A DNA stretch of 64,000 nucleotides, taken from positions 1-64,000 of IMG/VR virus record IMGVR_UViG_3300044701_003572, one strand, 5' to 3'. Shown here piece after piece: positions 7,387-15,998 of the stretch. This DNA is from a virus. The notes below the pieces were generated by a model, which ran no database searches, was not told the origin of the DNA, and saw only the letters and a program-made list of their open reading frames with translations. The translations under genes were made by a program, and so were the position numbers. Positions within the stretch are counted from its first letter, which is position 1. Each line of letters opens with the position of its first letter.

Positions 7387-10056
7387 TCACTCAAAATCAA
7401 ACAATTTGCTGAATGTGTTATCCGACCTTGTTGAACTGATGTCCCATTCCAAAACACCAATAAGATTTTCTAGCTTTTCGTCGATAACTGTATTTTCCAT
7501 CTCGGCATCGTCAAATGGCAGATCTTTGAACCATTGTGGAAGTCTTAATTCATCTACAGGGTAAGCCACTGATGTATAAGCCATTGGATTATCTTTAATT
7601 TTGCAGACGATAACCTTAGCACCGTCAGTGATATGCATACTATATTTGTCATCCATCATACGCTTTAAAGTATTCCAATTTAGGCTAGCACGAACGTGCC
7701 CAGGCATATTGGCCTTACCGGCTTTCTTTTCTTTGGCAGCATATTCTGTGATATTGTTAGCTCGCTTAGGCGAACCTTTCTCCCAACCAGGGCGTGTTTT
7801 AAATTCTGTACGGAAATCAGTAATGTATCCTAGTACTTCTTCTTTGCTTTGTCCTGTAAGGACTCTTTCTAGAACATTACTTAAGAATTCTTGGATAACA
7901 ACCGGGGTATCTGAACGTTTGAGATCGAGCCCCATAGCTTTGATCTTCCCTGGTTTGCCGTCAACATCTGTCCGTTTTCCTTCTTTGTCGTAGTAAAGTA
8001 CTGCGTATCGTTTCTTTGTAATGAATAGTCCTTTGGAAGCAACAATCTCGCGACCTGCTTTAATGACCTCTCCTCGGGATTTTGGGACATGGAAGGCGTC
8101 TTGCATGAATCTAATGAATGTTCCATTAACAGTTTCTCCTATAGTATCATAAAGTTCAACAACAGATTCCTTAGACCAAGGAATCGTATTCTTCTCAATA
8201 TCCTTCTTCAACGTAGTATACGCTGAGAAGTAACAAGAGTCTGTGTCACCGTATATGATAGATTTTCCAACGTGATCATATTCACCGGTGATAATTTCGT
8301 TAACTTTTGATGCCATATGTTTAGCAATGGCTCTACCAGTAAGAGTTGTGGATTGACCGATTCTATTATCAAAGAATCTACAGCCCGGGTTGAGAATAGC
8401 ACCATACAAGCTGTTCAAGTTAATTTTCTTAACTAGCTGACGCTTATCCCAGTATTCTTCTTCAATTTTGTTTCCTGCGGAAATACATTCTTTAAGTTTA
8501 GCCTGCATTTCTTTACGTTCAGCGTACCAACGCTTGAGCAAACCAGGAATAATACCTTCCTTTTCGTAGGTGAAGATAGTTCCATTTGCTGACAGTATCC
8601 AAGGCTGATTACTTTCAAATATCAAATCGTAGATCTGAGCAGCACTTAGAGTATCATTTTCTCCGTCTTCCCAGTCGATAGTGATTTCTCTTCCTACCTC
8701 ACGATTCATTACTGCGGTATATTCTAGTGATCCGAATACGCCTTCCCACGCCGATGCAAATGATTTTCCTTTAGCCATTTCTGCTTCGATATATGCCTTA
8801 GTTCCATCTGCACGTAGTTGACCTACGATAGTTTCCGGCCCCATATTCAACGCACGAATCGCTGAAGGATACAGCGAGTTAATATCCAACGAACCAATCC
8901 ATTCGTGAATACCTTTTTTAGGATAGGCAACATATGCCCCTGCTGCCTGGGTATTAACACTTTCGTCACGACCGATACGATTAGGCACAATCATACCACG
9001 CTTATGTGCTTCGTTAATAATAGCTTGTTCTGTAACGGCGACCGCACCCATAGTAGTCTGTAATAATACTGTACATTCGTGTGCCAGTGTATTAGCAAGA
9101 TCCATAAACTTTAACTTCTTATCAAGTTTATCTAGCAATGCACAGTCCTGTCTGTTATATTCGATAAACTTTTTAAAATCATTGTTGTAAAGTTGATCCA
9201 ATGTACCTTCATAGACAGTCTTGTTCTCGCCTATCTCCATTTCTCCGATAGCATCGAGTCTGTATGTATGGCGTTCTTCATAGGTGTATTTGCGGTACAA
9301 CTCGAGACTATCTAGATGAACACGACCAACAAGGTCATAAGTAACAGCCGCCTTTCCGTACTTTTCATATTCTCTCTTTTTTGGGAACTGATTCCATAGA
9401 CAAAATCTACGAGTATCTTCTTTGCTTAAAACTTTTGTTACTCTATTGACGGTATAGGGAATATCAAAACCTTCGCTGTTCCATCCCGACAATACATCTG
9501 CATCTTCAATTAGATCTAGGAATGTGTCTAACATATCTGCTTCGTTATCAAACAGCATAGTATTAGGAAATTCTTCAACTTGACGTTTTGCCTCTGCCAT
9601 TGAAATAGTTTTTGGCGGAATTGCCAAACAAACCATAGTGTCCATCCATTGTAAGTGAACAGCGATAGCAGTGATAGGCATAAATGCATCTTCCGGTGAT
9701 GCGTAGCCACGTTCTGGATCAAAGTCCACCTCAATATCGAACCAGGCTACATTTAGCTTAGGTGCATCCGCATTGAGATAGTTATCTTCTAGGCAGCGAT
9801 AGATTGGATTAATATCACTTTCGTATAGTTTTTTATTTGAATGGATTGCAAGTTCTTTCCGTAGTTCTTTTATATTCTTACAGGAAACTCGATTCAACGG
9901 ATCTCCGTGTATAGAAGTAAACTTGCCTTTGGAATCTTTGTAATAAAAAAGGTGTTTGGCAGGATAGTCTTTATAATGCCTATTACCTTTGCTGTCTCGT
10001 TCGACGATACGAATAATATCGTCGTTGCGATCATAGAATGCGTCAACGTAACTCAA
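7387..10056 (-). CDS. 43: Family B DNA polymerase (gp43)
   Basis: Replicative polymerase with 3'-5' exonuclease. Exonuclease motifs: FDIEVDFD at 106-113 (ExoI), SGWNSEGFDIPY (ExoII) and YNRQDCALLD (ExoIII). Polymerase motifs: SLDINSLYPS (A), KKINLNSLYGAI (B) and YGDTDSCYF near residue 602 (C, the two catalytic Asp). 889 residues, against 898 in T4. The start is a TTG codon at 10056, six bases after GGAG; the nearby in-register upstream alternatives are blocked, and an out-of-frame ATG stops after four codons. All catalytic residues visible are intact. Confidence 0.96.
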   Translation of the reverse strand: MSYVDAFYDRNDDIIRIVERDSKGNRHYKDYPAKHLFYYKDSKGKFTSIHGDPLNRVSCKNIKELRKELAIHSNKKLYESDINPIYRCLEDNYLNADAPKLNVAWFDIEVDFDPERGYASPEDAFMPITAIAVHLQWMDTMVCLAIPPKTISMAEAKRQVEEFPNTMLFDNEADMLDTFLDLIEDADVLSGWNSEGFDIPYTVNRVTKVLSKEDTRRFCLWNQFPKKREYEKYGKAAVTYDLVGRVHLDSLELYRKYTYEERHTYRLDAIGEMEIGENKTVYEGTLDQLYNNDFKKFIEYNRQDCALLDKLDKKLKFMDLANTLAHECTVLLQTTMGAVAVTEQAIINEAHKRGMIVPNRIGRDESVNTQAAGAYVAYPKKGIHEWIGSLDINSLYPSAIRALNMGPETIVGQLRADGTKAYIEAEMAKGKSFASAWEGVFGSLEYTAVMNREVGREITIDWEDGENDTLSAAQIYDLIFESNQPWILSANGTIFTYEKEGIIPGLLKRWYAERKEMQAKLKECISAGNKIEEEYWDKRQLVKKINLNSLYGAILNPGCRFFDNRIGQSTTLTGRAIAKHMASKVNEIITGEYDHVGKSIIYGDTDSCYFSAYTTLKKDIEKNTIPWSKESVVELYDTIGETVNGTFIRFMQDAFHVPKSRGEVIKAGREIVASKGLFITKKRYAVLYYDKEGKRTDVDGKPGKIKAMGLDLKRSDTPVVIQEFLSNVLERVLTGQSKEEVLGYITDFRTEFKTRPGWEKGSPKRANNITEYAAKEKKAGKANMPGHVRASLNWNTLKRMMDDKYSMHITDGAKVIVCKIKDNPMAYTSVAYPVDELRLPQWFKDLPFDDAEMENTVIDEKLENLIGVLEWDISSTRSDNTFSKLFDFE

Positions 10057-10134
10057 TTTTTCTCCATATGCGACTTAGGGCTCGCAAATACCAAATGTGC
10101 GGTTTATGGCCACGCCTACCATCTTTTACAGATT

Positions 10135-10142
10135 TATTTATA
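10135..10142 (-). promoter_or_regulatory. Perfect T4 late promoter octamer upstream of gp43
   Basis: Minus-strand TATAAATA, identical to the T4 late promoter consensus, overlapping the stop codon of the 10138-10425 gene. About 80 bases of untranslated leader follow before the TTG start of gp43. Confidence 0.5.
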
Positions 10143-10425
10143 ACATACGGATTAATCCGACGGTATCTATGGTTACCAATAACAGGTAGTTAGCCAACAT
10201 GCCAAACGATTTCCTAGTATGAGCAGCCCAAGCATACATGGCACAGCCAGCGATCCAAATAGGGTACAAAATAAGTAAAGGTGGATTGGGGACAGTGAGC
10301 GCCATAGTGATGCTACATCCAATCGATATAGCCCATGCGACAATCTCCACCATAAAACGGAACGGGTGACTACGCCAATCATCTCTTATCCATTCTAGTG
10401 TAGGTCTAAATAATTCATTAATCAT
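10138..10425 (-). CDS. Small membrane protein (95 aa)
   Basis: Three hydrophobic segments of membrane-spanning length are visible: about 27-45 (EIVAWAISIGCSITMAL), 50-68 (LLILYPIWIAGCAMYAW) and 75-94 (LANYLLLVTIDTVGLI). The short N-terminus is charged and probably cytoplasmic. It follows the DsbA-like gene directly (stop and start adjacent). Similar small membrane proteins of unknown role are common beside replication genes in marine T4-like phages. Confidence 0.7.
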   Translation of the reverse strand: MINELFRPTLEWIRDDWRSHPFRFMVEIVAWAISIGCSITMALTVPNPPLLILYPIWIAGCAMYAWAAHTRKSFGMLANYLLLVTIDTVGLIRML

Positions 10426-10692
10426 TTAATCCTTCTCGGGCAAATGTTTAGTAACACCTAAGATCATTTCAATTTCATCCCATTCTTCTTCATGAGATTT
10501 CCAATTATCTTTGTGTGCAATCTTAATTGCCTTATTGATAATACTGGGTTTTACTTGTAGTTCTTCAGCTACTGCTTTAACTGTTTCTTTAAGACCCTCT
10601 TGAAGATCCTCTACTTCTCGTAGAACATTTGAACCTTCATTGATGAGACGTTCTAGTTTAGCTCGTTCTTCAGGACCATACATTTTTGCCAT
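10426..10692 (-). CDS. dsbA: DsbA-like double-stranded DNA-binding protein
   Basis: 88 residues, nearly all helical. The C-terminal half aligns by eye with T4 DsbA: an AEELQV-type helix, then INKAIKIAHKDNWKSHEEEW, matching the T4 pattern with HKDN conserved. T4 DsbA binds late promoter regions and stimulates late transcription, and that is the likely role. The ATG is preceded by AAGGAGAATAG. It heads a new unit just after a strong terminator. Assignment is by pattern, not by search. Confidence 0.65.
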   Translation of the reverse strand: MAKMYGPEERAKLERLINEGSNVLREVEDLQEGLKETVKAVAEELQVKPSIINKAIKIAHKDNWKSHEEEWDEIEMILGVTKHLPEKD

Positions 10693-10727
10693 ATACTATT
10701 CTCCTTATAAGACAATTATATAGTCAT

Positions 10728-10760
10728 AAAAAAAGCCAGTCAACCTAGGACTGGCTTTTT
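10728..10760 (-). terminator. Rho-independent terminator
   Basis: Perfect 8-bp stem AGCCAGTC/GACTGGCT with a 7-base loop. On the minus strand it is followed by a run of seven T; the other side has five T on the plus strand, so it may act in both directions. It closes the transcription unit ending with the 10776-11846 gene and insulates the replication genes downstream. Confidence 0.88.
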
Positions 10761-10775
10761 ATTTCCAACTTAAAT

Positions 10776-11846
10776 TTATTTTTGTTCTTCACTTAACACA
10801 TCGTACATTTCAAAACGGCCACCCATTCTTTCGTATACTAGGCCAGCATAAACTTCTGCTTTAGTTGATTCTGTAAACTTTCTCTGTGCTACTCTAGTAG
10901 CCCAATCAAACAATGCCTTGTCTAACGGATCGATAGCTTGCTGACCGCCGCTTTCGATAACAAGTTTCATTAGTTCTCTAAAGTTTGACGATGCTTCAAC
11001 GGATTCGGCAACAACTTTCTTTGAAGTTGAGACAGATTCGTTTTTCTTTCCAAAGTACTTAGCCTGTGCAGCACTCATACCTTTCTTACCACTGTCTTTT
11101 TTATCTCCGCCTTTGTCGGCAGCAGCTTTTTTCATTGGCTCTTTCTTGTTGCCGTCTTTGTCAAGATCTAAGAAATCAGGTTTCGAACCTTCGTCCATCT
11201 TCTTATCTTTCTTAGCCATTTTTTCTTTCTTAGCTTCTACCATAGAATCAAATTTCTTTTGGAAATTTTCTTTGTCTAATTCAGCGCCTTCCATCTTATG
11301 ACGAGTCACTGAACCTTTACCATGTTTCTTTTCATAATCTTTAGAAGCTTTGTCTTGTTCTTTATCTTTAGATTTTTGTTCGCGTCTTTCAGCACCAGTC
11401 ATACCGGATTTTTCTTTTTTCTTAGGGTCGTCTTGATGATCGCTGCCGTCGTAATCTGAACCGTATTTGCCTTTGTGAACATACTTACCATCTTTAGATT
11501 GGTATTCGTTTAATGCTTCGTCGTCGCCTTCAACAGATTCTTCTTTTTTCTTAGCGACCTTAGTAGCTGTGGCATGCATAACTTCTTCGCCTCGCTTACC
11601 GTATCTCTTTTCAAATCCGTCTTTGTCTTTTTTCATAGACTTTACTACTTCTTCTTTTTTATCTTTTTCTGCTTTAGTTAATTTCTTTTCAGCAATCAAA
11701 GATTCAGTAAGAGGAGTAAGACCAGCCAGAACTCTAAATTCTGTGTCTTCGTCTAATCTTAGAACTTCCTGTGCCTCTGCAGCAGGTTTTGACTCAATTG
11801 GTGTGTCTAATGAGCTGATTTTAGAAATAAGTGATTTGAAATCCAT
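10776..11846 (-). CDS. Lysine/glutamate-rich, largely disordered protein (356 aa)
   Basis: Residues 60-270 are extremely charged (runs of KKEE, KKKEKS, KDKEQDKA) and probably disordered. A short motif DFLDLDKDGNKKEPMKKA near 225-242 looks like a single EF-hand loop and recurs in lysine-rich proteins of marine T4-like phages. A folded helical domain forms the C-terminus (ELMKLVIESGG to EMYDVLSEEQ). It heads the block of lysine-rich genes up to 16.7 kb, which I interpret as internal head or scaffold proteins packaged with DNA. It is last in its operon, just before the terminator. Confidence 0.7.
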   Translation of the reverse strand: MDFKSLISKISSLDTPIESKPAAEAQEVLRLDEDTEFRVLAGLTPLTESLIAEKKLTKAEKDKKEEVVKSMKKDKDGFEKRYGKRGEEVMHATATKVAKKKEESVEGDDEALNEYQSKDGKYVHKGKYGSDYDGSDHQDDPKKKEKSGMTGAERREQKSKDKEQDKASKDYEKKHGKGSVTRHKMEGAELDKENFQKKFDSMVEAKKEKMAKKDKKMDEGSKPDFLDLDKDGNKKEPMKKAAADKGGDKKDSGKKGMSAAQAKYFGKKNESVSTSKKVVAESVEASSNFRELMKLVIESGGQQAIDPLDKALFDWATRVAQRKFTESTKAEVYAGLVYERMGGRFEMYDVLSEEQK

Positions 11847-11847
11847 T

Positions 11848-12156
11848 TCAGTTTCCTTGTTTTTTGTTTAACCATTGTTCTGTAAGGCTATCTTTTACTT
11901 TAGCCTGAACAGCTTCTTCGAATTCTCTAGGGCCTAAATTAATCGATTCTCTAGACATTTTTTCATACTCTAAGTAATGATATACGCTAGAAATATAATC
12001 AGCAGCTTTGGTAATTTTAGCCTGTACCCAGCCGTCTAATTCTTCACCCTCTTTGATCATTTGAAATAATTTGGCAGAATATTCTGCCAATTTATAGCAA
12101 TCGGCTCTTGCCATTTTTGCTTCGTGATCGTCTGGTCTTGGTTTTTCGAGGTCCAT
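11848..12156 (-). CDS. Small helical protein (102 aa)
   Basis: I use the ATG at 12156 (MDLEKPRPDD); a GTG at 12189 would add 11 residues but lies inside the upstream gene end. The core carries KITKAADYISSVYHYLEYE, a short helical segment seen in many unrelated phage virion proteins. It is packed one base before the 10776 gene. Its job is unknown; internal virion protein is a guess from context. Confidence 0.65.
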   Translation of the reverse strand: MDLEKPRPDDHEAKMARADCYKLAEYSAKLFQMIKEGEELDGWVQAKITKAADYISSVYHYLEYEKMSRESINLGPREFEEAVQAKVKDSLTEQWLNKKQGN

Positions 12157-12160
12157 ATTA

Positions 12161-12168
12161 TATTTATC
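12161..12168 (-). promoter_or_regulatory. Late-type element GATAAATA
   Basis: Minus-strand GATAAATA, matching the NATAAATA form of T4-like late promoters. It overlaps the TAA stop of the 12164-12421 gene and lies only four bases before the ATG at 12156, so a transcript from it would be nearly leaderless. It may simply be a stop-codon context. Confidence 0.3.
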
Positions 12169-12421
12169 TCTGTATGAAATTACCTTCACCGAACAAGCTA
12201 GTTGGTGTATCTAAGGCGTTTTTAGCTGTGCCGTCTTTGTTTTTTGGTTGAGAAACCTTGGGTTGCGGCGGAGCTTTAGTTCCACTTTTTCCCGGACTAC
12301 CTGTGTAGCTTTTCTTACCTCTGGCTTTTCCGGGGCTAATATGCGGGTTAACCACAGTACCTACATTTCCGGCGTTTGTGGCTCCTACAGTAGCAGATTC
12401 TAATATTTCTTTTAATTTCAT
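12164..12421 (-). CDS. Small Gly/Pro/Lys-rich protein with capsid-targeting-like N-terminus (85 aa)
   Basis: The N-terminus MKLKEILESATVG resembles the T4 capsid-targeting peptide (MKxxxEFxxEA), with a Glu at position 8 suited to gp21-type cleavage. The rest is low complexity and basic (GKARGKKSYTGSPGKSGTKA), probably disordered. A protein of this kind could be packaged in the head. It sits in a run of similar genes. The packaging idea is inference. Confidence 0.65.
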   Translation of the reverse strand: MKLKEILESATVGATNAGNVGTVVNPHISPGKARGKKSYTGSPGKSGTKAPPQPKVSQPKNKDGTAKNALDTPTSLFGEGNFIQR

Positions 12422-12427
12422 AATCTA

Positions 12428-13048
12428 TTATTTATTACGTCCAGATTTCATATTAGCGCACCAGTGATACATTTTAGCTTTCTCACCAGATGCATTTTTA
12501 GCTTTACTACGCAGATCAGTTACAGATCCGTTGCAACTAGCCCCTGCATTTTTTACACGACCTGGACGACTTTTACCTTTAACTTTACCATCGGCAAAGT
12601 TTTCTACGTTATAGGTTGGATCTGTTTTTTGGCCTTTCTTTTTCTTATGTCCTGCAGGATCTATATCTGTAGTTGTTAGTCCCGTCTTTTTTAAGTTTTG
12701 AATATATTTGTGCTCTTCATCTTCGTCGCCAAACGACATTATTGCGCTAGGAGGACCTTTGCCAAAATCGTGTTTACCTAAACCTTTTAAATCACTGATG
12801 TGCTGTCCTAATTTATACCAATCATATACATCACTAACATCTACTCTAACTGTGCCCTTGGGCATTGTTGGTTTAGTTTCCGGCCCTCGCGGCCTTTCGT
12901 TAGGATGTTGATCTTCCCCTACATCGCCCCCGTCTCCACTATAGCCAGTAGCATATCCATACCCGCCAAACGGTCCTGGCCCGTATGCAGCCTGACGAGA
13001 TTTATGTTTCTTACGTTTTTTCTCAGTGACAAATTCGTGAGCTCTCAT
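12428..13048 (-). CDS. Basic protein with capsid-targeting-like N-terminus (206 aa)
   Basis: Begins MRAHEFVTEKKRKKH, close to the T4 capsid-targeting pattern. Residues 20-55 are Gly/Tyr-rich (GPGPFGGYGYATGY) and probably disordered. A small folded part follows (VDVSDVYDWYKLGQHISDL). The C-terminal 50 residues are basic with two Cys (NAGASCNGSV and MYHWCANMKS), a module also seen in other lysine-rich marine phage proteins. Likely an internal or DNA-binding virion protein. Confidence 0.68.
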   Translation of the reverse strand: MRAHEFVTEKKRKKHKSRQAAYGPGPFGGYGYATGYSGDGGDVGEDQHPNERPRGPETKPTMPKGTVRVDVSDVYDWYKLGQHISDLKGLGKHDFGKGPPSAIMSFGDEDEEHKYIQNLKKTGLTTTDIDPAGHKKKKGQKTDPTYNVENFADGKVKGKSRPGRVKNAGASCNGSVTDLRSKAKNASGEKAKMYHWCANMKSGRNK

Positions 13049-13051
13049 GTG

Positions 13052-13378
13052 TTACACCGAAAAACTTGATCCACAACCACAGGTTGTCTGTGCATTAGGA
13101 TTCTTTATGCTAAAATTCGCCCCAGATAAATCTTCTGTATAATCTATAATAGCACCAGTCATGTACTGCATACTCATAGCATCAACAACTACTTTCCATT
13201 TATCATCTAATGCTATTTCAAAATCGTCCTCATTTTGTTCTTCGTCAAAAGTAAATCCGTATTGAAATCCTGAGCATCCTCCACCTTGGACAAATGTTCT
13301 TAATTTTAAATTAGGATTATTTTCTTCTAAAAGAAGATCTATAACTTTTGCTTTTGCTGATTCAGTTATCTCAACCAT
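13052..13378 (-). CDS. erpA: ErpA/IscA-family A-type iron-sulfur carrier
   Basis: A-type carriers hand iron-sulfur clusters to target proteins. The three ligand cysteines are present: Cys35 in GGGCSGFQY and Cys100/Cys102 in TTCGCGSSF. 108 residues is a normal length. The N-terminal [11 protein letters not shown] and the [11 protein letters not shown] box fit ErpA better than IscA. It overlaps the upstream gene by 13 bases and sits, oddly, inside the lysine-rich gene block, 34 kb from the phage IscU/IscA pair. Confidence 0.92.
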   Translation of the reverse strand: MVEITESAKAKVIDLLLEENNPNLKLRTFVQGGGCSGFQYGFTFDEEQNEDDFEIALDDKWKVVVDAMSMQYMTGAIIDYTEDLSGANFSIKNPNAQTTCGCGSSFSV

Positions 13379-13584
13379 TTTTTATCTCCTACTGGTTTCT
13401 CGCCAGTCATGTAAGGCAAACTAAACCACAGTTGAAACCATTCACGAGTTCCGGGCTGTATATTATGCTTTTTTTCTATCTGACGCTTTTCGTTACCAGT
13501 AATACTTATATTACTACCTTCATAAGGTTGATAGCCTTTGAATTCTGTAATACCAGCAAGACGTTTTAATTCTGATAATTCCAT
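13366..13584 (-). CDS. Small conserved-type protein (72 aa)
   Basis: Begins [15 protein letters not shown], reminiscent of the acidic-amphipathic N-termini of its neighbours. The second half, [18 protein letters not shown], is a compact aromatic motif that I have seen in small unknown proteins of marine phages. It overlaps the ErpA-like gene, so it may be coupled to it. Function unknown. Confidence 0.65.
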   Translation of the reverse strand: MELSELKRLAGITEFKGYQPYEGSNISITGNEKRQIEKKHNIQPGTREWFQLWFSLPYMTGEKPVGDKKWLR

Positions 13585-14120
13585 TATGCTGTCGGCGATT
13601 CGCCAGTTTTATACACTTCCCATTTTTTACCAGTCTGCTCAGATTTTTTACGTGCCCAATCTTTTAAACTGTAAAAATGTTTTTCTTCGTATTGGTCGTC
13701 GGCATATTGACCACGACCTTGAAATACTTTCCATTTCTTACCGTTGATGTAAACAGCAAAATTATTCGGAGGCTCAGTGTTACCCTCATCCCAATCTTCC
13801 GGATCTCGAATTCTTTCTGTCATACCTTTACTCTTTGCTTCTTTTTCTAAATCGTTTTTACGTTGAATTATAGCCTGTTTGATTTCTTTGTCTTGCGACG
13901 CAATAGGATCCATTTGCAAGTCTTGAAGTGCTTTTCGCTTTGCAATTAAATCTTCTTTATCTCTTAATTCGGTTTCAGTAACATCTTTGCTTTTATGTTT
14001 TTCGTAACCTTGTTTCTGCTCTTTTTTCTTATCACGATGGGCGCCTGCGCCTGCAGTTTTTTGATTCTTAGCTACAAAGTTTCTAGGCTTACTTGTTGGT
14101 ATAAATTCTTTTGCTTTCAT
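13584..14120 (-). CDS. Basic protein with capsid-targeting-like N-terminus (178 aa)
   Basis: Starts MKAKEFIPTSKPRNFVAKN, matching the MKxxEFI pattern of T4 capsid-targeting peptides, then GAGAHRDKKKEQKQGYEKHK. The middle is a long charged coiled segment. Residues 120-175 form a small folded domain (NNFAVYINGKKWKVFQGRG and KHFYSLKDWARKKSEQ) that could be a separate module. It overlaps one base with the upstream gene. Likely virion-internal; role unknown. Confidence 0.68.
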   Translation of the reverse strand: MKAKEFIPTSKPRNFVAKNQKTAGAGAHRDKKKEQKQGYEKHKSKDVTETELRDKEDLIAKRKALQDLQMDPIASQDKEIKQAIIQRKNDLEKEAKSKGMTERIRDPEDWDEGNTEPPNNFAVYINGKKWKVFQGRGQYADDQYEEKHFYSLKDWARKKSEQTGKKWEVYKTGESPTA

Positions 14121-14121
14121 T

Positions 14122-15660
14122 TTATTTCTCTATATGATCTAACATAGGATCAATTCCGCGACTACGTATTCCGCCTTTTTTACGAACTTTAGCAAGTTCT
14201 TCTAACGCATGACGTATTTGTTCTACATTCATTTTTAATTCATCGAATTGTCTAGCCATTGTTTGCCACTCGCTAGGGCTAGCATTATCTACACGACTAG
14301 CTAAATCTTTGATTTGCCCAGCGGCTCTCATCATACGATATTTCAGTTTAGCTGGATTTCCTCCAGCACCATATATCATAGGATCCATAGGATCAGTGGG
14401 GTCCATCTCGATAGGTGCTTCTTTGACTTCTTTCTTTTTAGGATATCCGTGTTTGATTTCTAATTGATAACCTTGTAAACCTTGCTTGTCTAAAACTCCA
14501 CTGATAAATTTTTCTGCCTCTTTGGCATTATCAAATTTATCACCAAGATTATATTTTCTAACCTCACCGTCTATCATTACATAGGCAATAGTAATAGGTT
14601 TAATTGGTTCTTCTGCTGCCTGAGCAGGACTGCCTAATAGATTCGCAGCAGCAAGGGCAGCACCAGCCATTTTGCTTTTCCAACCTTCTTCTACTGATTC
14701 AACATAATCTTTTTCTTTTTCTACTCCTAAAGACTGTCTTAGGATTCTCATAGCCCTCGCTTCGATTTGCCTTATCCTTTCAGGAGATAATTTCATCTTT
14801 TCGGAAACTTCATCTAAAGTCATACCGAGCCAGAATCTTGCTTTAAGCACTTTTCTTTGCTGATCATTTAATTTTTCAAAGTTTTTTGCAATGATTCTCT
14901 TTAATTCTTCCTTGCTGAAATCTGTTTCGTACGGCTCATTTTTTAAAATGTCTAACGGATCAGCATCATCTACAGGATCTTTTTCTAAGGATGGCATAGG
15001 TTGTTGTCTATAAGTTTTACCATCTGATTTGTATATTGATATTTGTTGATTAGGATTCGCTTCTAGAGTCGACTCGTTTATTCCCATCCCTTTTCTTACA
15101 GCGATGTAAAGTTTTTCTGCGTATTGTCCTGCCCCGGTCGCCTCTGCAAAACCTTCTAGGTCGCCTCCGGCTGCCATAGATCGTGCTCTACTGGCGCTGA
15201 TACCTGCAACACCTTCTGCTCCATCTTCTCTTTCACCACTACTTTTAAAATCTAAGACATCAAATTTATAATACCCGTGCGCCTTACCTTCGACTCCGTT
15301 ATACATTTCTAGCAGCTTCTTCATAGATTCTAATCTATCACTGCCAGCTACAAATGTTACTGCTCTATAACCTTGATCGTATAGATAGCTGGCAATTTTT
15401 ACAGGAGTATTAAGGCCGGGATCTTCGACTATCGCCTTGGCGTGTTCGGGTATGATTGCTTTGATAAATTTAATTTTGGTAGAATAATCTAAGGGATTAT
15501 CTTTTTTGTCTTGACTAGGACTAACAAATATTTTATAGTCCCCTCCAACTTTAGCAGCAGTATCTAGTAACTGTTTATGTCCGATGGTGGGGGGATTAAG
15601 TCTTCCGAATACGAAAGTTATATGTTTTGTGTCGGCTTCAAAAAGTTCTAAAAGTTTCAT
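14122..15660 (-). CDS. Nucleotidyltransferase fused to sigma-70 region 4, with capsid-targeting-like N-terminus
   Basis: A 512-residue multidomain protein. Residues 1-9 (MKLLELFEA) fit the T4 capsid-targeting/gp21-cleavage pattern. Residues 12-190 form a cytidylyltransferase-fold enzyme of the NadM/NMNAT type, with TIGH at 25-28 ((H/T)xGH motif) and ISASRAR at 154-160 (ISxSxxR-type motif). Residues 247-310 are a clear sigma-70 region 4: NFEKLNDQQRKVLKARF, then the helix-turn-helix TLDEVSEKMKLSPERIRQIE and ARAMRILRQ. A hydrophobic Ala-rich stretch at 331-349 ends AQAA. The C-terminus is helical. Domain reading is direct; the idea of an injected factor acting on host RNA polymerase or NAD is inference. 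Confidence 0.85.
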   Translation of the reverse strand: MKLLELFEADTKHITFVFGRLNPPTIGHKQLLDTAAKVGGDYKIFVSPSQDKKDNPLDYSTKIKFIKAIIPEHAKAIVEDPGLNTPVKIASYLYDQGYRAVTFVAGSDRLESMKKLLEMYNGVEGKAHGYYKFDVLDFKSSGEREDGAEGVAGISASRARSMAAGGDLEGFAEATGAGQYAEKLYIAVRKGMGINESTLEANPNQQISIYKSDGKTYRQQPMPSLEKDPVDDADPLDILKNEPYETDFSKEELKRIIAKNFEKLNDQQRKVLKARFWLGMTLDEVSEKMKLSPERIRQIEARAMRILRQSLGVEKEKDYVESVEEGWKSKMAGAALAAANLLGSPAQAAEEPIKPITIAYVMIDGEVRKYNLGDKFDNAKEAEKFISGVLDKQGLQGYQLEIKHGYPKKKEVKEAPIEMDPTDPMDPMIYGAGGNPAKLKYRMMRAAGQIKDLASRVDNASPSEWQTMARQFDELKMNVEQIRHALEELAKVRKKGGIRSRGIDPMLDHIEK

Positions 15661-15998
15661 TCGGAATCGTAATTTTTATTTTTGATATGTATTTCTTGTT
15701 CTTCGGCAAATTTTTTCGCTAACCCGATCAAATCTTCTTTTGGAAATTTTTTCTCTCTATCACTGACTTGATATTTTTCACAATATGATTCGCAACTGCT
15801 TTCAATTGGTCTTATATAAATCTTATAGACATTAGGATTTCCTACATAATCTCTGTGTTTTTTTATAGCAGGAAAAAAATTCTTACTGAGAACAGTATCA
15901 TCGTTGTCGATGAAGAATTTTAAATCATTGATCCAATCAACATCTTGCTCTTTTTCATTCGGAGCACCGATTGGTGAAAACATTTCTCTTAATAACAT
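15657..15998 (-). CDS. Small conserved-type protein (113 aa)
   Basis: Begins MLLREMFSPIGAP, another short amphipathic N-terminus like its neighbours. The core (DNDDTVLSKNFFPAIKKH, then NVYKIYIRPIESSCESY) looks like a small folded alpha/beta domain. It overlaps the fusion gene by four bases and the upstream gene by one, so it is translated with them. Function unknown. Confidence 0.68.
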   Translation of the reverse strand: MLLREMFSPIGAPNEKEQDVDWINDLKFFIDNDDTVLSKNFFPAIKKHRDYVGNPNVYKIYIRPIESSCESYCEKYQVSDREKKFPKEDLIGLAKKFAEEQEIHIKNKNYDSE

